Shown: positions 33,249 through 42,259, numbered from the stretch's first letter. The stretch is DNA of 63,543 nucleotides from PNAI01 sp035574295 (GCA_035574295.1 DATLYX010000015.1:1-63543), one strand, 5' to 3'. The notes: a model not told the origin generated them from the sequence alone. A program made the numbers and translations.

Positions 33249-35537
33249 TCAACTTGCGATCGCGGCCACCGTGTCGCGCCCAAGGCCGCGGAAAGCGCCG
33301 GGGTTGCGGAGATACTCGGTGATCTCGGCGGCGGAACAGGGCCTGCCGAAGCGATAGCCCTGCATGTAGTGCACGCCGGCAGCACGCAGGAACAGGTGCT
33401 GCTCGGCGCTCTCCACGCCTTCAGCCGTCACCTTCATGCCCAAGCCGCGGCCGAGACTGACGATGGCATTGATAATGGCTGTGGCATCGGCTGTGCGTTC
33501 GATCGACTGCACGAAGCTGCGGTCGATCTTCAGCTTGTCGAAGGGGAAGCGGCGCAGATAGAGCAGGCTCGAGTAACCGGTGCCGAAATCGTCGAGCGCC
33601 AGCCGGACGCCGATCGCACGCAGCCGCCGCATGGCGGATTCGGCGCTTTCGACGTTGCCGATCAGCGTGCTTTCGGTCAGCTCAAGCTCCAGCCGGCCGG
33701 CATCGAAGCCGGTTTCCAGGAGAATTCGCTCCACGGTCTCGACAAAATCAAGCTGGCGGAATTGCAGCGGCGACACGTTGACCGCGATGGCGAGCTCGGG
33801 CCAGGTGAGGCCGTCGTGACAGGCGCGGCGCATCACCCACTCGCCGAGTTGAATGATGAGACCCGAGTGCTCGGCAAGCGGAATGAACTCCACCGGGCTG
33901 ATGAATCCGCGCTCGGGATGCGACCAGCGCACCAGCGCCTCGACGCCGACGATCTTCTCGCCGCTTGAGTTGACGATCGGCTGGTAGGCGAGGTCGAGGC
34001 GGTTGTTCTCGATCGCCTCGCGCAAGTCCTGCTCCAGAAGCTTGCGGCGCGAGAGATCGGCGCTCATCACTGTGTCGTAGATGCAGGCGCGGTTGCGCCC
34101 CTCGTTCTTGGCGCGGTAGAGGGCCATGTCGGCGTAGCGCATGATGTCGGTGGCGCTGTCGTTTGCGTTCGGCATGATCAAGGCAATTCCGATGCTGGCG
34201 CCGATCACGATCGGATTGCCGTCGATCAGATAGGGCGCACACAAAGTCGAGATGATGCGCCGCGCAATCGAATGCAGGGTGGCCTGGTCGGGGGCGGCAG
34301 CGGTAATGACGGCGAATTCGTCGCCGCCGAGCCGCGCCACGAGATCGCCGCCGCGCAACACCTGGGTGAGCCGCTGGGTGACGCGGCGGATCAATTCGTC
34401 GCCGACCGAATGGCCGAGCGTGTCGTTGACGTCCTTGAAATGATCGAGGTCGATGTAGAACACCGCCGCTGGCGGCGCACCGGCACGAACCTTGGCGATG
34501 GCCGCCTCGAGTTCCTCGCCGAAATAAATGCGATTGGGCAGGCCGCAGAGCGGATCGTGCAAGGCAAGATGGCGCATGCGGCGCTCGGCCTCGGCAATTT
34601 CGGCGGCGCTGCGGCGCATGTGACGCAGCACCAACGCGGTCAACACCGCAAATCCGACAATCGCGACGGCGATGAACGGGATAACGCTGTAGAGCACCTG
34701 CGCCGCGGGCCGGTGCGGCGTCCAGGCAAAGCGCGCGGCGGTACGGCCGCGCTCGTCGCGCCAATGGTAGGCGTAATCGTCGGCAGAGATCGGCTCATCG
34801 TCGTCCACTTTGCGCAAGTTGGTCATCAGCAGGCGGTTGCCGAGCTCGGTCAGCGCCGTCTCGTCAATTGCCTGGGCCGCCAAGATGGCGACCGGCCTGG
34901 CGCCTTCGGACAGCGCGACGCTGACGATGATCGAGACGCCGTTGCTCAAAGTCTGCAGGAAGGCAACTCCGTCAGGCGGCACGTCACCGGCCGGCATTTT
35001 TGTGGGGGCCAACCACGCGACACGCTCGGGGGCAATGCGCGTGCGGCCCTGGACGAAGGCGAGTGCCGGCGCGATTTCGGCAAAGGCGAGCGGCGGCAAT
35101 TCCGGATGGGCGGCATCCGCATTCACCAGCCCGTCGATGAGGCGGCCGGCACTGTCGGCAATCAAGATGAAGTCGTGGTCGACGAGCTTGCGATATTCGG
35201 CGCGCACGCGCTCGACCAGCCGCTCGGATTCGGCGGCGCTCGAGGCGACGTCGGACACGTTCAAGACCAGCACCGACCGCAGCATGCGCAACGACCATTC
35301 GCCGCGATAGACGATGGCGTTTCTGAGCATGTCCTTCTCATGCTCGACGGCAACTTCATTGGCGCGTTGGGCCGAGTACAGCGCCGCGACCACGATGCAG
35401 ACGATCGCCACCGCGACGATTGCGCAAAGGGGCAGCATGGCGCCGAAACGGGCATTGGCGCAAAAGGCGGGACGAGATTGCTCCGGCGCCCCGGTACGCA
35501 ACGGCGCTGTCTCGGACAATGCGCTCACTCCCCCCAT
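33249..35537 (-). CDS. membrane GGDEF-EAL protein (c-di-GMP cyclase/phosphodiesterase)
   Basis: 762 residues: membrane segment ~34-55, periplasmic sensor ~60-275 (CHASE4-like, from position and pattern), second segment ~283-305, GGDEF ~330-490, EAL ~505-750. The cyclase site is RLGGDEFAVI, with an intact inhibitory site RGGD five residues ahead. The EAL site keeps EALVRW, NVSPLQF, ELTES, DDFGTGYSSLLYL, KIDRSFV and AEGVES. Both activities could be functional, so net effect depends on the sensor. It is the second c-di-GMP enzyme in the window. Confidence 0.92.
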   Translation of the reverse strand: MGGVSALSETAPLRTGAPEQSRPAFCANARFGAMLPLCAIVAVAIVCIVVAALYSAQRANEVAVEHEKDMLRNAIVYRGEWSLRMLRSVLVLNVSDVASSAAESERLVERVRAEYRKLVDHDFILIADSAGRLIDGLVNADAAHPELPPLAFAEIAPALAFVQGRTRIAPERVAWLAPTKMPAGDVPPDGVAFLQTLSNGVSIIVSVALSEGARPVAILAAQAIDETALTELGNRLLMTNLRKVDDDEPISADDYAYHWRDERGRTAARFAWTPHRPAAQVLYSVIPFIAVAIVGFAVLTALVLRHMRRSAAEIAEAERRMRHLALHDPLCGLPNRIYFGEELEAAIAKVRAGAPPAAVFYIDLDHFKDVNDTLGHSVGDELIRRVTQRLTQVLRGGDLVARLGGDEFAVITAAAPDQATLHSIARRIISTLCAPYLIDGNPIVIGASIGIALIMPNANDSATDIMRYADMALYRAKNEGRNRACIYDTVMSADLSRRKLLEQDLREAIENNRLDLAYQPIVNSSGEKIVGVEALVRWSHPERGFISPVEFIPLAEHSGLIIQLGEWVMRRACHDGLTWPELAIAVNVSPLQFRQLDFVETVERILLETGFDAGRLELELTESTLIGNVESAESAMRRLRAIGVRLALDDFGTGYSSLLYLRRFPFDKLKIDRSFVQSIERTADATAIINAIVSLGRGLGMKVTAEGVESAEQHLFLRAAGVHYMQGYRFGRPCSAAEITEYLRNPGAFRGLGRDTVAAIAS

Positions 35538-35981
35538 GCGTCCGCGCGATCGCTCGCGGGACCGGGCCGGGGCACGCTAGGCCAGAAAGCTTGCCATTCG
35601 CTTGCGGAGATCGAGGAGTGGCAACGTCCGACCGCTGCAATTCGCAGCAGGCCGTTAACGGCCTGTAAACTGGTTAACGAGGCGCGGTCCCGCGCGGCGC
35701 CGCAAACGCCGCAACGCAAAGCGACGATTAGGTGGGTTTTTCACGGTCGGCTGCACCCAGGAGCCGTTCCGCATGTCTGCGCTTGGCGTCCGGCGACGGA
35801 AACCGATCGTGCTTTGCTGCCGGAGGCCATCAAGCACCGGCAGAAAGGGGACTATGCCCGCAAACGGGGCGATACGCCCTTCCCGGAAACGGTCGCGACC
35901 GAACTCCGCTTTTCGACCTTTTCTTCGCGGCGGCCTTGAGCACCTGTCCGGCCCGCGCTAGACGAACGCCGGGAGCACTCC
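35538..35981. other. intergenic region with perfect palindrome
   Basis: 444 bp between the divergent GGDEF-EAL and CinA-like genes. Nothing here codes convincingly; a plus-strand open stretch ending at 35939 shows no family similarity. The notable element is an 18-bp perfect palindrome at 35648-35665, with another GTTAAC core nearby (about 35673). Promoters for both neighbours should lie here. Confidence 0.6.
35648..35665. promoter_or_regulatory. 18-bp perfect palindrome, candidate operator
   Basis: CAGGCCGTTAACGGCCTG is fully self-complementary with no loop, so it suits a protein dimer rather than an RNA hairpin. It sits ~110 bp upstream of the GGDEF-EAL start and ~316 bp upstream of the CinA-like start. 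Confidence 0.55.
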
Positions 35982-36752
35982 ATGAGCGACGGCCGCGCTG
36001 CATCTGAAATTGTCACCGCCGGACTTCTCGTCATCGGAGACGAAATTCTTTCCGGGCGCACCAAGGACAAGAACATCGGATACGTCGCGGAATATCTCAC
36101 CGCCATCGGCATCGACCTCAAGGAAGTGCGGGTGGTGCCCGACGAGGAGGCGGCGATCGTGGAGGCGGTCAACGCGCTGCGGCACCGCTACACCTATGTG
36201 TTCACGACCGGCGGTATCGGGCCGACGCACGACGACATCACCGCCGATTGCGTGGCCAAGGCATTCGGCGTACCGATCGACTATCATCCGGAAGCGCTGC
36301 GAATCCTGAAGGAGAACTGGGCGGCGCGCGGCATCGAGATCAACGAGGCGCGCATGCGCATGGCGCGCGTCCCGCAGGGGGCGACGCTGATCCGGAACCG
36401 GATCTCGGCGGCGCCGGGATTTCGCATCGGGAATGTGTTCGTGATGGCGGGGATTCCGTCCGTCATGCAGGCCATGCTCGACGAGGTGGCACCGACGCTG
36501 AAGACCGGGGCAAAACTTCTGTCGGAAACGGTGCGCGCAGATCTGCGCGAGGGCGACATCGGAACCGAGCTTGGCGCCATCGCCAAGGCGCACCCCGAGG
36601 CCATGTTCGGCAGCTATCCATTCATGGACGAACGCGGACCCAACACCAACATCGTGATCCGCTCGCGCGATCCAGAAAGGCTGGCGCTGGCCAAGCGCGC
36701 GGTGGAGGAAATGCTGCTCAAGATCAGAGCTTCGATGCAGCCCATGCGGTAG
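35982..36752 (+). CDS. CinA-like molybdopterin-binding domain protein
   Basis: 256 residues, the MoCF_biosynth (CinA N-terminal) domain alone: AGLLVIGDEILSGRTKDKN, YVFTTGGIGPTHDDITADCVAKAF, RVPQGATLI, AAPGFRIGNVFVMAGIPSVMQAML. The C-terminal nicotinamide deamidase domain of full-length CinA is absent, as in many stand-alone alphaproteobacterial paralogues. It may act in ADP-ribose/NMN processing or molybdopterin chemistry; unclear. GCCGGGAGC lies upstream. Confidence 0.88.
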   Translation: MSDGRAASEIVTAGLLVIGDEILSGRTKDKNIGYVAEYLTAIGIDLKEVRVVPDEEAAIVEAVNALRHRYTYVFTTGGIGPTHDDITADCVAKAFGVPIDYHPEALRILKENWAARGIEINEARMRMARVPQGATLIRNRISAAPGFRIGNVFVMAGIPSVMQAMLDEVAPTLKTGAKLLSETVRADLREGDIGTELGAIAKAHPEAMFGSYPFMDERGPNTNIVIRSRDPERLALAKRAVEEMLLKIRASMQPMR

Positions 36753-36847
36753 ACGAAAACCGTCCACAAGCATTGCCGCGGCACCATCGCATGGGCCGGG
36801 AAAATGTGGTCGGATCACAAAATCGACTTTGATCCTCCGAGTCCCGC

Positions 36848-38518
36848 ATGGCCGCGCCCGCCAATCCGATCCTGTTCTATCATCCGGACGGCTATCGCGT
36901 GGCGCGGCCGGATCTGAAGGGAAGACATTCGGCGGGGGAAAGTTTCCTCTCCGCCTTCCTGGCGCAGACGCCGCATCGCGAGGTCTGCGCCTTGTGCAGC
37001 GGGGCGGATCAATTCCGCGAATTCTCTCAGGCGGTTGCGCAAAGCCGCAGGCCGCTTGCGGCGCGGCCGGTTTCACCGCTCGACATTGCCCTGCTGCGTG
37101 AACGAGGCCTGCTCTATTTGCCAGGTCCCAACGTTGCCGAGCAGGCGCGCGTGCGCAGCTTTCTTGGCGAGACCGCCTACGCCCTCTGCGGCATCACGCA
37201 TACGATCTCGTCGCGGGCCATCCTGGAGGCGATCTCGGACGTGGTCACGACGCCGGTGATGCCGTGGGACGCGATCATACTCACCTCGCGGGCGGTTGAG
37301 CAGGCGGTGTCCGCGATGCTGCAAGCCGCGGAAGAGCGGTTGCGCGAGCGGCTGGGTGCCACTCGCTTTGCCCGTCCGCTCATGCCCGTGATTCCGCTCG
37401 GCGTGCATGCGGAACGTTTCCGGCGCAGCGAGGCGGACCGCGCAAGGTGGCGCGCGGAGCTCGGGCTCGACGCGGGGACGATTGCGGTGCTGTTCTTCGG
37501 GCGGCTGAGCGTGCACGCCAAGGCTTCGCCATTCCAACTTGCACAAGCCGTGGAGGAAGCTGCGCACTGCGGGCCGCAACGCTACGCGATTATCTGGTGT
37601 GGCTGGTTCAACGACGATTTCCAAGAGCGCGTGTTCATGCAGACGGCAAAGCAGATGGCGCCATCGGTGGCGTTTTGTCACGTCGACGGCCGCGCGGCGG
37701 AAACGCGGTTCTCGATCTGGTCGGCGGCGGATATTTTTTGCTCGCTGTCCGACAACATCCAGGAGACCTTCGGGCTCACGGTCATCGAGGCCATGGCAGC
37801 GGAGCTGCCGGTGGTGGTGTCCAATTGGGACGGCTATCGCGATACGGTGCAGCATGGCATCAACGGCATTCTGATCGACAGCTACATGCCGAATGTGTCG
37901 CTTTCCGATCTGGCGTACCGGTATATCGCGGAGGTCGACACCTACGACCAGTTCATTGGCGGGGCGAGCCAGTTCTGCTTCGTCGATGTGGAGCAGGCGG
38001 CGCAAGCCATCGCGCTGCTCGCCCGCGATCCCGATCTCAGACGCCGTCTCGCAGACGAGGCGCGCCGCAGAGTGGAGGCGGAGTTCGATTGGAAGGCGGT
38101 GCTGCCGCGCTATTGGGATTTATGGAACGTGCAATGCGAAGCGGTGGAGAGGGCGCGCAGGGAGGAGACGGGGCGGCTGCCGGTGCGGCCGTTGTACGAT
38201 GTGGCCGGGATTTTCTCAGGCTACCCCTCGCACCGGCTGTCGGGGCTGGCGCGGCTTGCGCGCGGGCCTCTCTTCGAGCGCTGGGAGGAGCTGATTAAGG
38301 AACCCGGGATCCTGATCCAGCCCACCGTGCTGCTCGGCAGGGATGAATATTTGGCGATCTGCGAATTGTTCAAATCGAGCGATGTGCATTCGATCGAAGA
38401 TCTGCTGAAACATGTGACGGCCGAACGGCGCGCGATCGTGCTGCGATCGCTGCATTGGATGGTGAAGGTCGGGCTGCTCAAGCCGGTACGGCACGAAAAC
38501 GCCACATCGACGCCGTAA
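36848..38518 (+). CDS. GT-B glycosyltransferase (family 4-like) with C-terminal extension
   Basis: 556 residues. The acceptor half has no clear marks; the donor half is typical: VLFFGRLSVHAKASPFQL, then FCSLSDNIQETFGLTVIEAMAAELPVVVSNWDGYRD (Glu-x7-Glu type motif). After residue ~430 comes an extra ~120-residue region: a Pro-rich linker and a helical tail (DEYLAICELFKSSDVHSIED ... LRSLHWMVKVGLLKP) that looks like a winged-helix module. Acceptor and sugar are unknown. It may be read together with the dioxygenase gene 38 bp downstream, though functions seem unrelated. Confidence 0.82.
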   Translation: MAAPANPILFYHPDGYRVARPDLKGRHSAGESFLSAFLAQTPHREVCALCSGADQFREFSQAVAQSRRPLAARPVSPLDIALLRERGLLYLPGPNVAEQARVRSFLGETAYALCGITHTISSRAILEAISDVVTTPVMPWDAIILTSRAVEQAVSAMLQAAEERLRERLGATRFARPLMPVIPLGVHAERFRRSEADRARWRAELGLDAGTIAVLFFGRLSVHAKASPFQLAQAVEEAAHCGPQRYAIIWCGWFNDDFQERVFMQTAKQMAPSVAFCHVDGRAAETRFSIWSAADIFCSLSDNIQETFGLTVIEAMAAELPVVVSNWDGYRDTVQHGINGILIDSYMPNVSLSDLAYRYIAEVDTYDQFIGGASQFCFVDVEQAAQAIALLARDPDLRRRLADEARRRVEAEFDWKAVLPRYWDLWNVQCEAVERARREETGRLPVRPLYDVAGIFSGYPSHRLSGLARLARGPLFERWEELIKEPGILIQPTVLLGRDEYLAICELFKSSDVHSIEDLLKHVTAERRAIVLRSLHWMVKVGLLKPVRHENATSTP

Positions 38519-38556
38519 GCTAAAAATGGGGGGCGATCCATGCGGAGGGTAACCTC

Positions 38557-39165
38557 ATGCCATTCAATCCGGGGGAGGTTTTTCGGTTGCGGGTGAACCG
38601 GCGCCTCCTGCTCAAGGCCACCACGCTCGGCCTTGTGCTTGAGCCGAGCAATCTTTTCGCGCAGCAGCTCGATCCCACGCCGGCCTGCGGCCCGAACCAG
38701 GCGGCCACCATTCGCCAGACCGAAGGACCGTTCTTCAAGCCGCGCTCCCCGCGCCGCAGCGACCTCATTGAGCCCGGCATGACCGGGCAGCCGATCGAGA
38801 TCACGGGCTATGTGCTCACGCGCGGCTGCAAGCCGGTGCCGCAGGCGCTGATCGACGTGTGGCAGGCGGATGCCGCGGGCGCCTACGACAATGCCGGTTT
38901 CCGCCTGCGCGGGCATCTGTTCACGGACGGCGAGGGGCGATTCCGGCTGCGCACCGTCGTGCCGGGGGGCTATGTGGGACGCACGCGGCATATTCATGTG
39001 AAAGTGCAGCCGCCGGGCGGACAGGTTCTCACCACGCAGCTCTATTTCCCCGGCGAGCCGGGCAACGCGCGCGATTTTCTGTTCCGGAAGGAGCTTTTGA
39101 TGCGCACCGCCAAGGCCGGCGGTGCGCTCGCCGGACGGTTCGATTTCGTGCTCGATATGCGCTAG
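38557..39165 (+). CDS. exported intradiol ring-cleavage dioxygenase-like protein
   Basis: 202 residues with a Tat-like leader (NRRLLLKATTLGLVL...FAQQ). The core is the dioxygenase_C fold: RQTEGPFFKP, IDVWQADAAGAYDNAG, TVVPGGYVGRTRHIHVKV, TTQLYFPGEP. The four iron ligands expected for intradiol enzymes are present (Tyr in GAYD, Tyr in GGYVG, His-x-His in RHIHV). Protocatechuate or catechol dioxygenases are cytosolic and longer, so this exported mini-form acts on an unknown, perhaps polymer-derived, catechol. GGAGGGTAACCTC precedes the ATG. Confidence 0.85.
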   Translation: MPFNPGEVFRLRVNRRLLLKATTLGLVLEPSNLFAQQLDPTPACGPNQAATIRQTEGPFFKPRSPRRSDLIEPGMTGQPIEITGYVLTRGCKPVPQALIDVWQADAAGAYDNAGFRLRGHLFTDGEGRFRLRTVVPGGYVGRTRHIHVKVQPPGGQVLTTQLYFPGEPGNARDFLFRKELLMRTAKAGGALAGRFDFVLDMR

Positions 39166-39197
39166 AACCCCGGCCGTTGCAGGGCGGGGATTCGAAG

Positions 39198-39722
39198 ATG
39201 GCGCAAGCCGACAGCCAGCCACAGCCACAGCCAGAAAAGGCATTTCCGGTTTCCTGGGATCAATTCCATCGCGATGCGCGGGCGCTGGCGTGGCGGCTCG
39301 CGGAGGCAGGGCCGTTTTCGGCCATCGTGTGCATCACGCGCGGGGGGCTCGTTCCGGCTGCGATCGTGGCGCGCGAATTGAACCTGCGTGTGATCGAGAC
39401 GGTGTGCGTGTCAAGTTACGACCCCACCAACCGGCAGGGCGAGCTGAAGGTGCTGAAGGGCATTGCAGACAGCGTGCGCAATCTCGGCGGCGCCGACGGC
39501 CAGGGCGTGCTGATCATCGACGATCTGGTCGACACCGGCGCCACCGCCAAGATCGTGCGCGAGCTTCTGCCCGGGGCGCATTTTGCCACGGTCTATGCCA
39601 AGCCCATGGGGCGGCCCATGGTTGACACCTTCATCACCGAGGTGTCGCAGGACACCTGGATTTATTTTCCCTGGGACACGGGACTGGCCTTTCAGCCGCC
39701 GATCCGCGAGGGCGGGGCGTAG
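39198..39722 (+). CDS. gpt: xanthine(-guanine) phosphoribosyltransferase
   Basis: 174 residues. Salvages xanthine or guanine using PRPP. The PRPP-binding loop is VLIIDDLVDTGATAK; ITRGGLVPAAIVAREL is the pyrophosphate region and WIYFPWD the purine-binding tail, as in Gpt. The start at 39198 (MAQADSQPQPQPEKAF) follows a poor ribosome site (CGGGGATTCGAAG), 32 bp after the dioxygenase stop. Purine salvage may relate to the nucleoside transporter elsewhere in the window. Confidence 0.93.
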   Translation: MAQADSQPQPQPEKAFPVSWDQFHRDARALAWRLAEAGPFSAIVCITRGGLVPAAIVARELNLRVIETVCVSSYDPTNRQGELKVLKGIADSVRNLGGADGQGVLIIDDLVDTGATAKIVRELLPGAHFATVYAKPMGRPMVDTFITEVSQDTWIYFPWDTGLAFQPPIREGGA

Positions 39723-39787
39723 GTAGGAGTCCTCAGCCTTCCGGCCCTTGCTGGCACAGGGGCAACCAACAGCACGTGTCGCGCGCC

Positions 39788-39961
39788 CTAGCCGCGCGAA
39801 AAGCGCATGAAACCCGGCATCAGGCGGTCCACGGTGATCAGCGTGCTCTTCAGATACATGCCCAGTTGGGTCCCGTGCTGGCGCGCAAAATCGCGCACGA
39901 TCGTCGGGTTGTAGAGCAGCATGCTGCACACCAGGACCGTCACGAACATTGCCTTCGACAT
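39788..39961 (-). CDS. 57-residue membrane-associated microprotein
   Basis: Starts MSKAMFVTVLVCSMLLYNPT, with a short hydrophobic segment (5-18) and then an amphipathic stretch ending DRLMPGFMRFSRG. A very good ribosome site, GGGAGG, sits 5 nt before this ATG, which argues that it is real; a longer form from 40015 does not use it. Family not recognised. Opposite to gpt, in the gap before the cupin gene. Confidence 0.55.
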   Translation of the reverse strand: MSKAMFVTVLVCSMLLYNPTIVRDFARQHGTQLGMYLKSTLITVDRLMPGFMRFSRG

Positions 39962-40238
39962 GGAAGCCTCCCACGCGCGGCATGACGAATGCGGAATGTT
40001 TGCGCTGCGGCCCATGAAATACAGGTTATCCGACTGCGTAAAATTACTTAGGCCTTACAATGCGGCGTTTGTATTGGCTTTGCGGATCGGATCGCATTCG
40101 CGAAAAACTTGGCGCCAGTTTTTGCCAAATGCGTCGGCGCCACCGGCGACTTCCGCCTTCCGAAAGGCGGTTTTGAGTGGGCGGTTTGCGGCTCTGAGGG
40201 ACGTGCTAAAGTGAGGGGGGAACCGAGGGAGACATGCC

Positions 40239-40694
40239 ATGACCGCCGCCGCTGCCAAGAGCAAAGACGCCGCCAGCGCCCATTCGCACCTGGTCCGACC
40301 CGCGGAAATGGAGTGGCAGAAAACCCGCTTCCCGGGCTGCGAGGCCAAGACGCTGTTCTTCGATCGAAAGACGGGGATGGTCACGGCGCTGATGCGCTTT
40401 GCGCCGGGCGCGGTGTTACCGGACCACGAACATGTGAACGTGGAGCAGACCTACGTGCTGGAAGGCAAGCTCGTGGACAAGGAAGGTCCGGCCGCAGGAC
40501 TCGTCGCCGGCCCGGGCGAATTCGTCTGGCGCGAGGCGGGAAGTCGGCACGTGGCCTGGTGCCCGGAGGGTGGCCTGATGCTCGCGATCTTTCAGGTGCC
40601 AAACAAGTTCTACGAGGCGGACGGTCGCGTGCTCGACGTGAACGGCAACGATTGGGAAGCGACCTGGGGTCATACCAAAACCCAAAGCCGTTGA
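40239..40694 (+). CDS. cupin domain protein
   Basis: 151 residues of one small beta-barrel. Motif 1 APGAVLPDHEHVNVEQTYVLEGKL and motif 2 AGPGEFVWREAGSRHVAW supply the His/Glu metal ligands, similar to ChrR-like cupins (anti-sigma or dioxygenase relatives). No partner sigma-factor gene is nearby, so an enzyme or sensor role is undecided. GGGAGACATGCC precedes the ATG. Confidence 0.87.
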   Translation: MTAAAAKSKDAASAHSHLVRPAEMEWQKTRFPGCEAKTLFFDRKTGMVTALMRFAPGAVLPDHEHVNVEQTYVLEGKLVDKEGPAAGLVAGPGEFVWREAGSRHVAWCPEGGLMLAIFQVPNKFYEADGRVLDVNGNDWEATWGHTKTQSR

Positions 40695-40765
40695 TGGCGT
40701 TGCTATCTTCGAGCGCTTGAGCTTTCGGCGCGCGGCGCGGCGGTGATACAACGGCCGCGCGGTCC

Positions 40766-40851
40766 GCGGACGTGGCGGAATGGTAGACGCAAGGGACTTA
40801 AAATCCCTTGGCCGAAAGGCCGTGCCGGTTCGAGTCCGGCCGTCCGCACCA
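40766..40851 (+). tRNA. tRNA-Leu(UAA)
   Basis: Class II tRNA of 86 nt with encoded CCA. Acceptor stem GCGGACG / CGTCCGC, D-loop GGAATGGTAGAC, anticodon stem-loop AGGGA-CTTAAAA-TCCCT with anticodon TAA, a variable-arm hairpin GGCCGAAAGGCC, T-loop TTCGAGT, discriminator A. Reads UUA (and UUG by wobble), rare codons in a GC-rich genome. Confidence 0.97.
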
Positions 40852-40940
40852 AGGCGTAGGCAATTGTCCGCCGATGCAGCTTGGGAATGAGAGCGATAAA
40901 CGCCCCGTTTAAGGGGCGATGGTAGGTTTTGTGGACTGTC

Positions 40941-41318
40941 ATGATGACAGCGTGGCGTGAGTTCGGATTTCGTTTCGTCGGCCATTTGGCCGGCGCGTGC
41001 GTGCTGGCGGCGGTGCTCGCCGGCTGCGGGCTCATGGGCGAAAGCGCGACGAAGGCGGTGGTGGCGCCGGGAAAGTTCGACCATTACACCTGCGACCAGC
41101 TCGGGCGCACCGCCCGTGACCTGACCGCACGCGAGCGCGAGCTGAGCGAATTGATGGCGCGCGCGGGGCAGGAGCCAGTCGGCAAATTCGTCGGTCAGGT
41201 GTCCTATGGCACCGAATTGATGCAGGCGCGCGGCCAGCTTGAGCAGATTGCGCAAGTTTCGGCGCAAAAAAATTGCGCCGGCCAGAGCAAGTGGCTCAGC
41301 GAACGTGCGCTGTGGTGA
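40941..41318 (+). CDS. small lipoprotein, twin-coil type
   Basis: 125 residues: signal with lipobox (VGHLAGACVLAAVLAGCG), then KFDHYTCDQLGRTARDLTARERELSELMARAG, a helix likely to coil, and QARGQLEQIAQVSAQKNC. Two further cysteines may form a disulfide. Looks like a small Rhizobiales outer-membrane lipoprotein; role unknown. Starts possible at 40941 or 40944. It follows the tRNA gene and a small hairpin (CGCCCC / GGGGCG at 40901-40918). Confidence 0.75.
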   Translation: MMTAWREFGFRFVGHLAGACVLAAVLAGCGLMGESATKAVVAPGKFDHYTCDQLGRTARDLTARERELSELMARAGQEPVGKFVGQVSYGTELMQARGQLEQIAQVSAQKNCAGQSKWLSERALW

Positions 41319-41622
41319 GCGCGGAGGAACGGGTTCGCCTTCAAGGGGACTGGCGGTCCCTTTGAGCTTGGCCCCGACATCGTTACGGGCGGCAAAGGCC
41401 GCGTGCGCAAAGCCTCAAGCCGCCATGGGCGCAGTCCGGGGCGCAGTCCGGGAAAGATTAAAATTTTAGATAATTTGAAACTTGCGCAATTTTACGAAAT
41501 CTTTCTTTGAACTATTCTCAAGCTTTATTTCGGTTATCTTCAAAATACCGCCTTCGACTTAGCGGCAGCTCAAAAGCTTTGTGGCAATTGTGGCCCCAAG
41601 AAGACGGGAGGAGGGGTCACCC
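41319..41622. other. AT-rich intergenic region before the BTLCP gene
   Basis: 304 bp without a gene. Contains a 12-bp tandem repeat GGCGCAGTCCGG (41428-41451) and then an unusually AT-rich stretch (about 41455-41560) likely to hold the promoter of the transglutaminase-like gene. The ribosome site GGGAGGAGGGG is at its right end. Confidence 0.55.
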
Positions 41623-42249
41623 ATGCCGCGGTTTTCGCTTGCCATCCTGGGAGTCTCGCTCGGCGCTGCTTTGGCGGTATTCCCGGACGCCGCGACCACG
41701 CCCGTGCGCGCCGAACAGCCGCTTTTCGTTTCGGTCGGTAATGTGGCGAGCCCGCCCATCGGCTGGGCGGAATTCTGCGCCCAGCACCCCGGCGAGTGCA
41801 GAGTGCGGGCCGGCGTGCCGCGCGACATCGTGCTCACCCCCCGGGTCTGGAAAGAACTGGTACGAGTGAATAAATGGGTGAACGAGACGATCAAGCCGAT
41901 CACGGACCTCGAGCACTGGGGCGTGGTCGAAAGGTGGTCATACCCCGATGACGGCTACGGCGACTGCGAGGACTATGTACTGCTCAAGCGGCGCATGCTG
42001 ATCGAGGCCGGCTGGCCCCGTGAGGCGCTGCTGATCACCGTCGTGCGGGACAAGAAGGGCGAAGGCCACGCTGTGCTCACGGTCAGGACCGACCGGGGCG
42101 AGTTTATTCTCGACAATCAGCACCCCGAGGTCTTGCCGTGGACGGAAACGGGATACCGTTTCGTCAAGCGCCAGTCGCAGAGCGACCCGAACATTTGGGT
42201 ATCGCTCGGCGATTCGCGCCCGGCAACGGCGACCGCAGCCTCGCGATGA
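41623..42249 (+). CDS. transglutaminase-like cysteine proteinase (BTLCP family)
   Basis: 208 residues with a signal peptide ending around VRAEQP. The catalytic triad of the bacterial transglutaminase-like cysteine proteinase family is visible: Cys in DDGYGDCEDYVLLKRRML, His in GEGHAVLTVRTDRG, Asp in FILDNQH. Family relatives include LapG-like periplasmic proteases that respond to c-di-GMP and cut adhesins, but this protein is of the stand-alone BTLCP type. The strong ribosome site GGGAGGAGGGG fixes the start. Confidence 0.9.
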   Translation: MPRFSLAILGVSLGAALAVFPDAATTPVRAEQPLFVSVGNVASPPIGWAEFCAQHPGECRVRAGVPRDIVLTPRVWKELVRVNKWVNETIKPITDLEHWGVVERWSYPDDGYGDCEDYVLLKRRMLIEAGWPREALLITVVRDKKGEGHAVLTVRTDRGEFILDNQHPEVLPWTETGYRFVKRQSQSDPNIWVSLGDSRPATATAASR

Positions 42250-42259
42250 GCGGCCTTTC

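Noticed and set aside
34272..35939. 555-codon plus-strand frame running from inside the GGDEF-EAL gene into the intergenic gap
   Set aside because: Most of it is antisense to a clear GGDEF-EAL gene; the tail beyond 35538 shows no family similarity.
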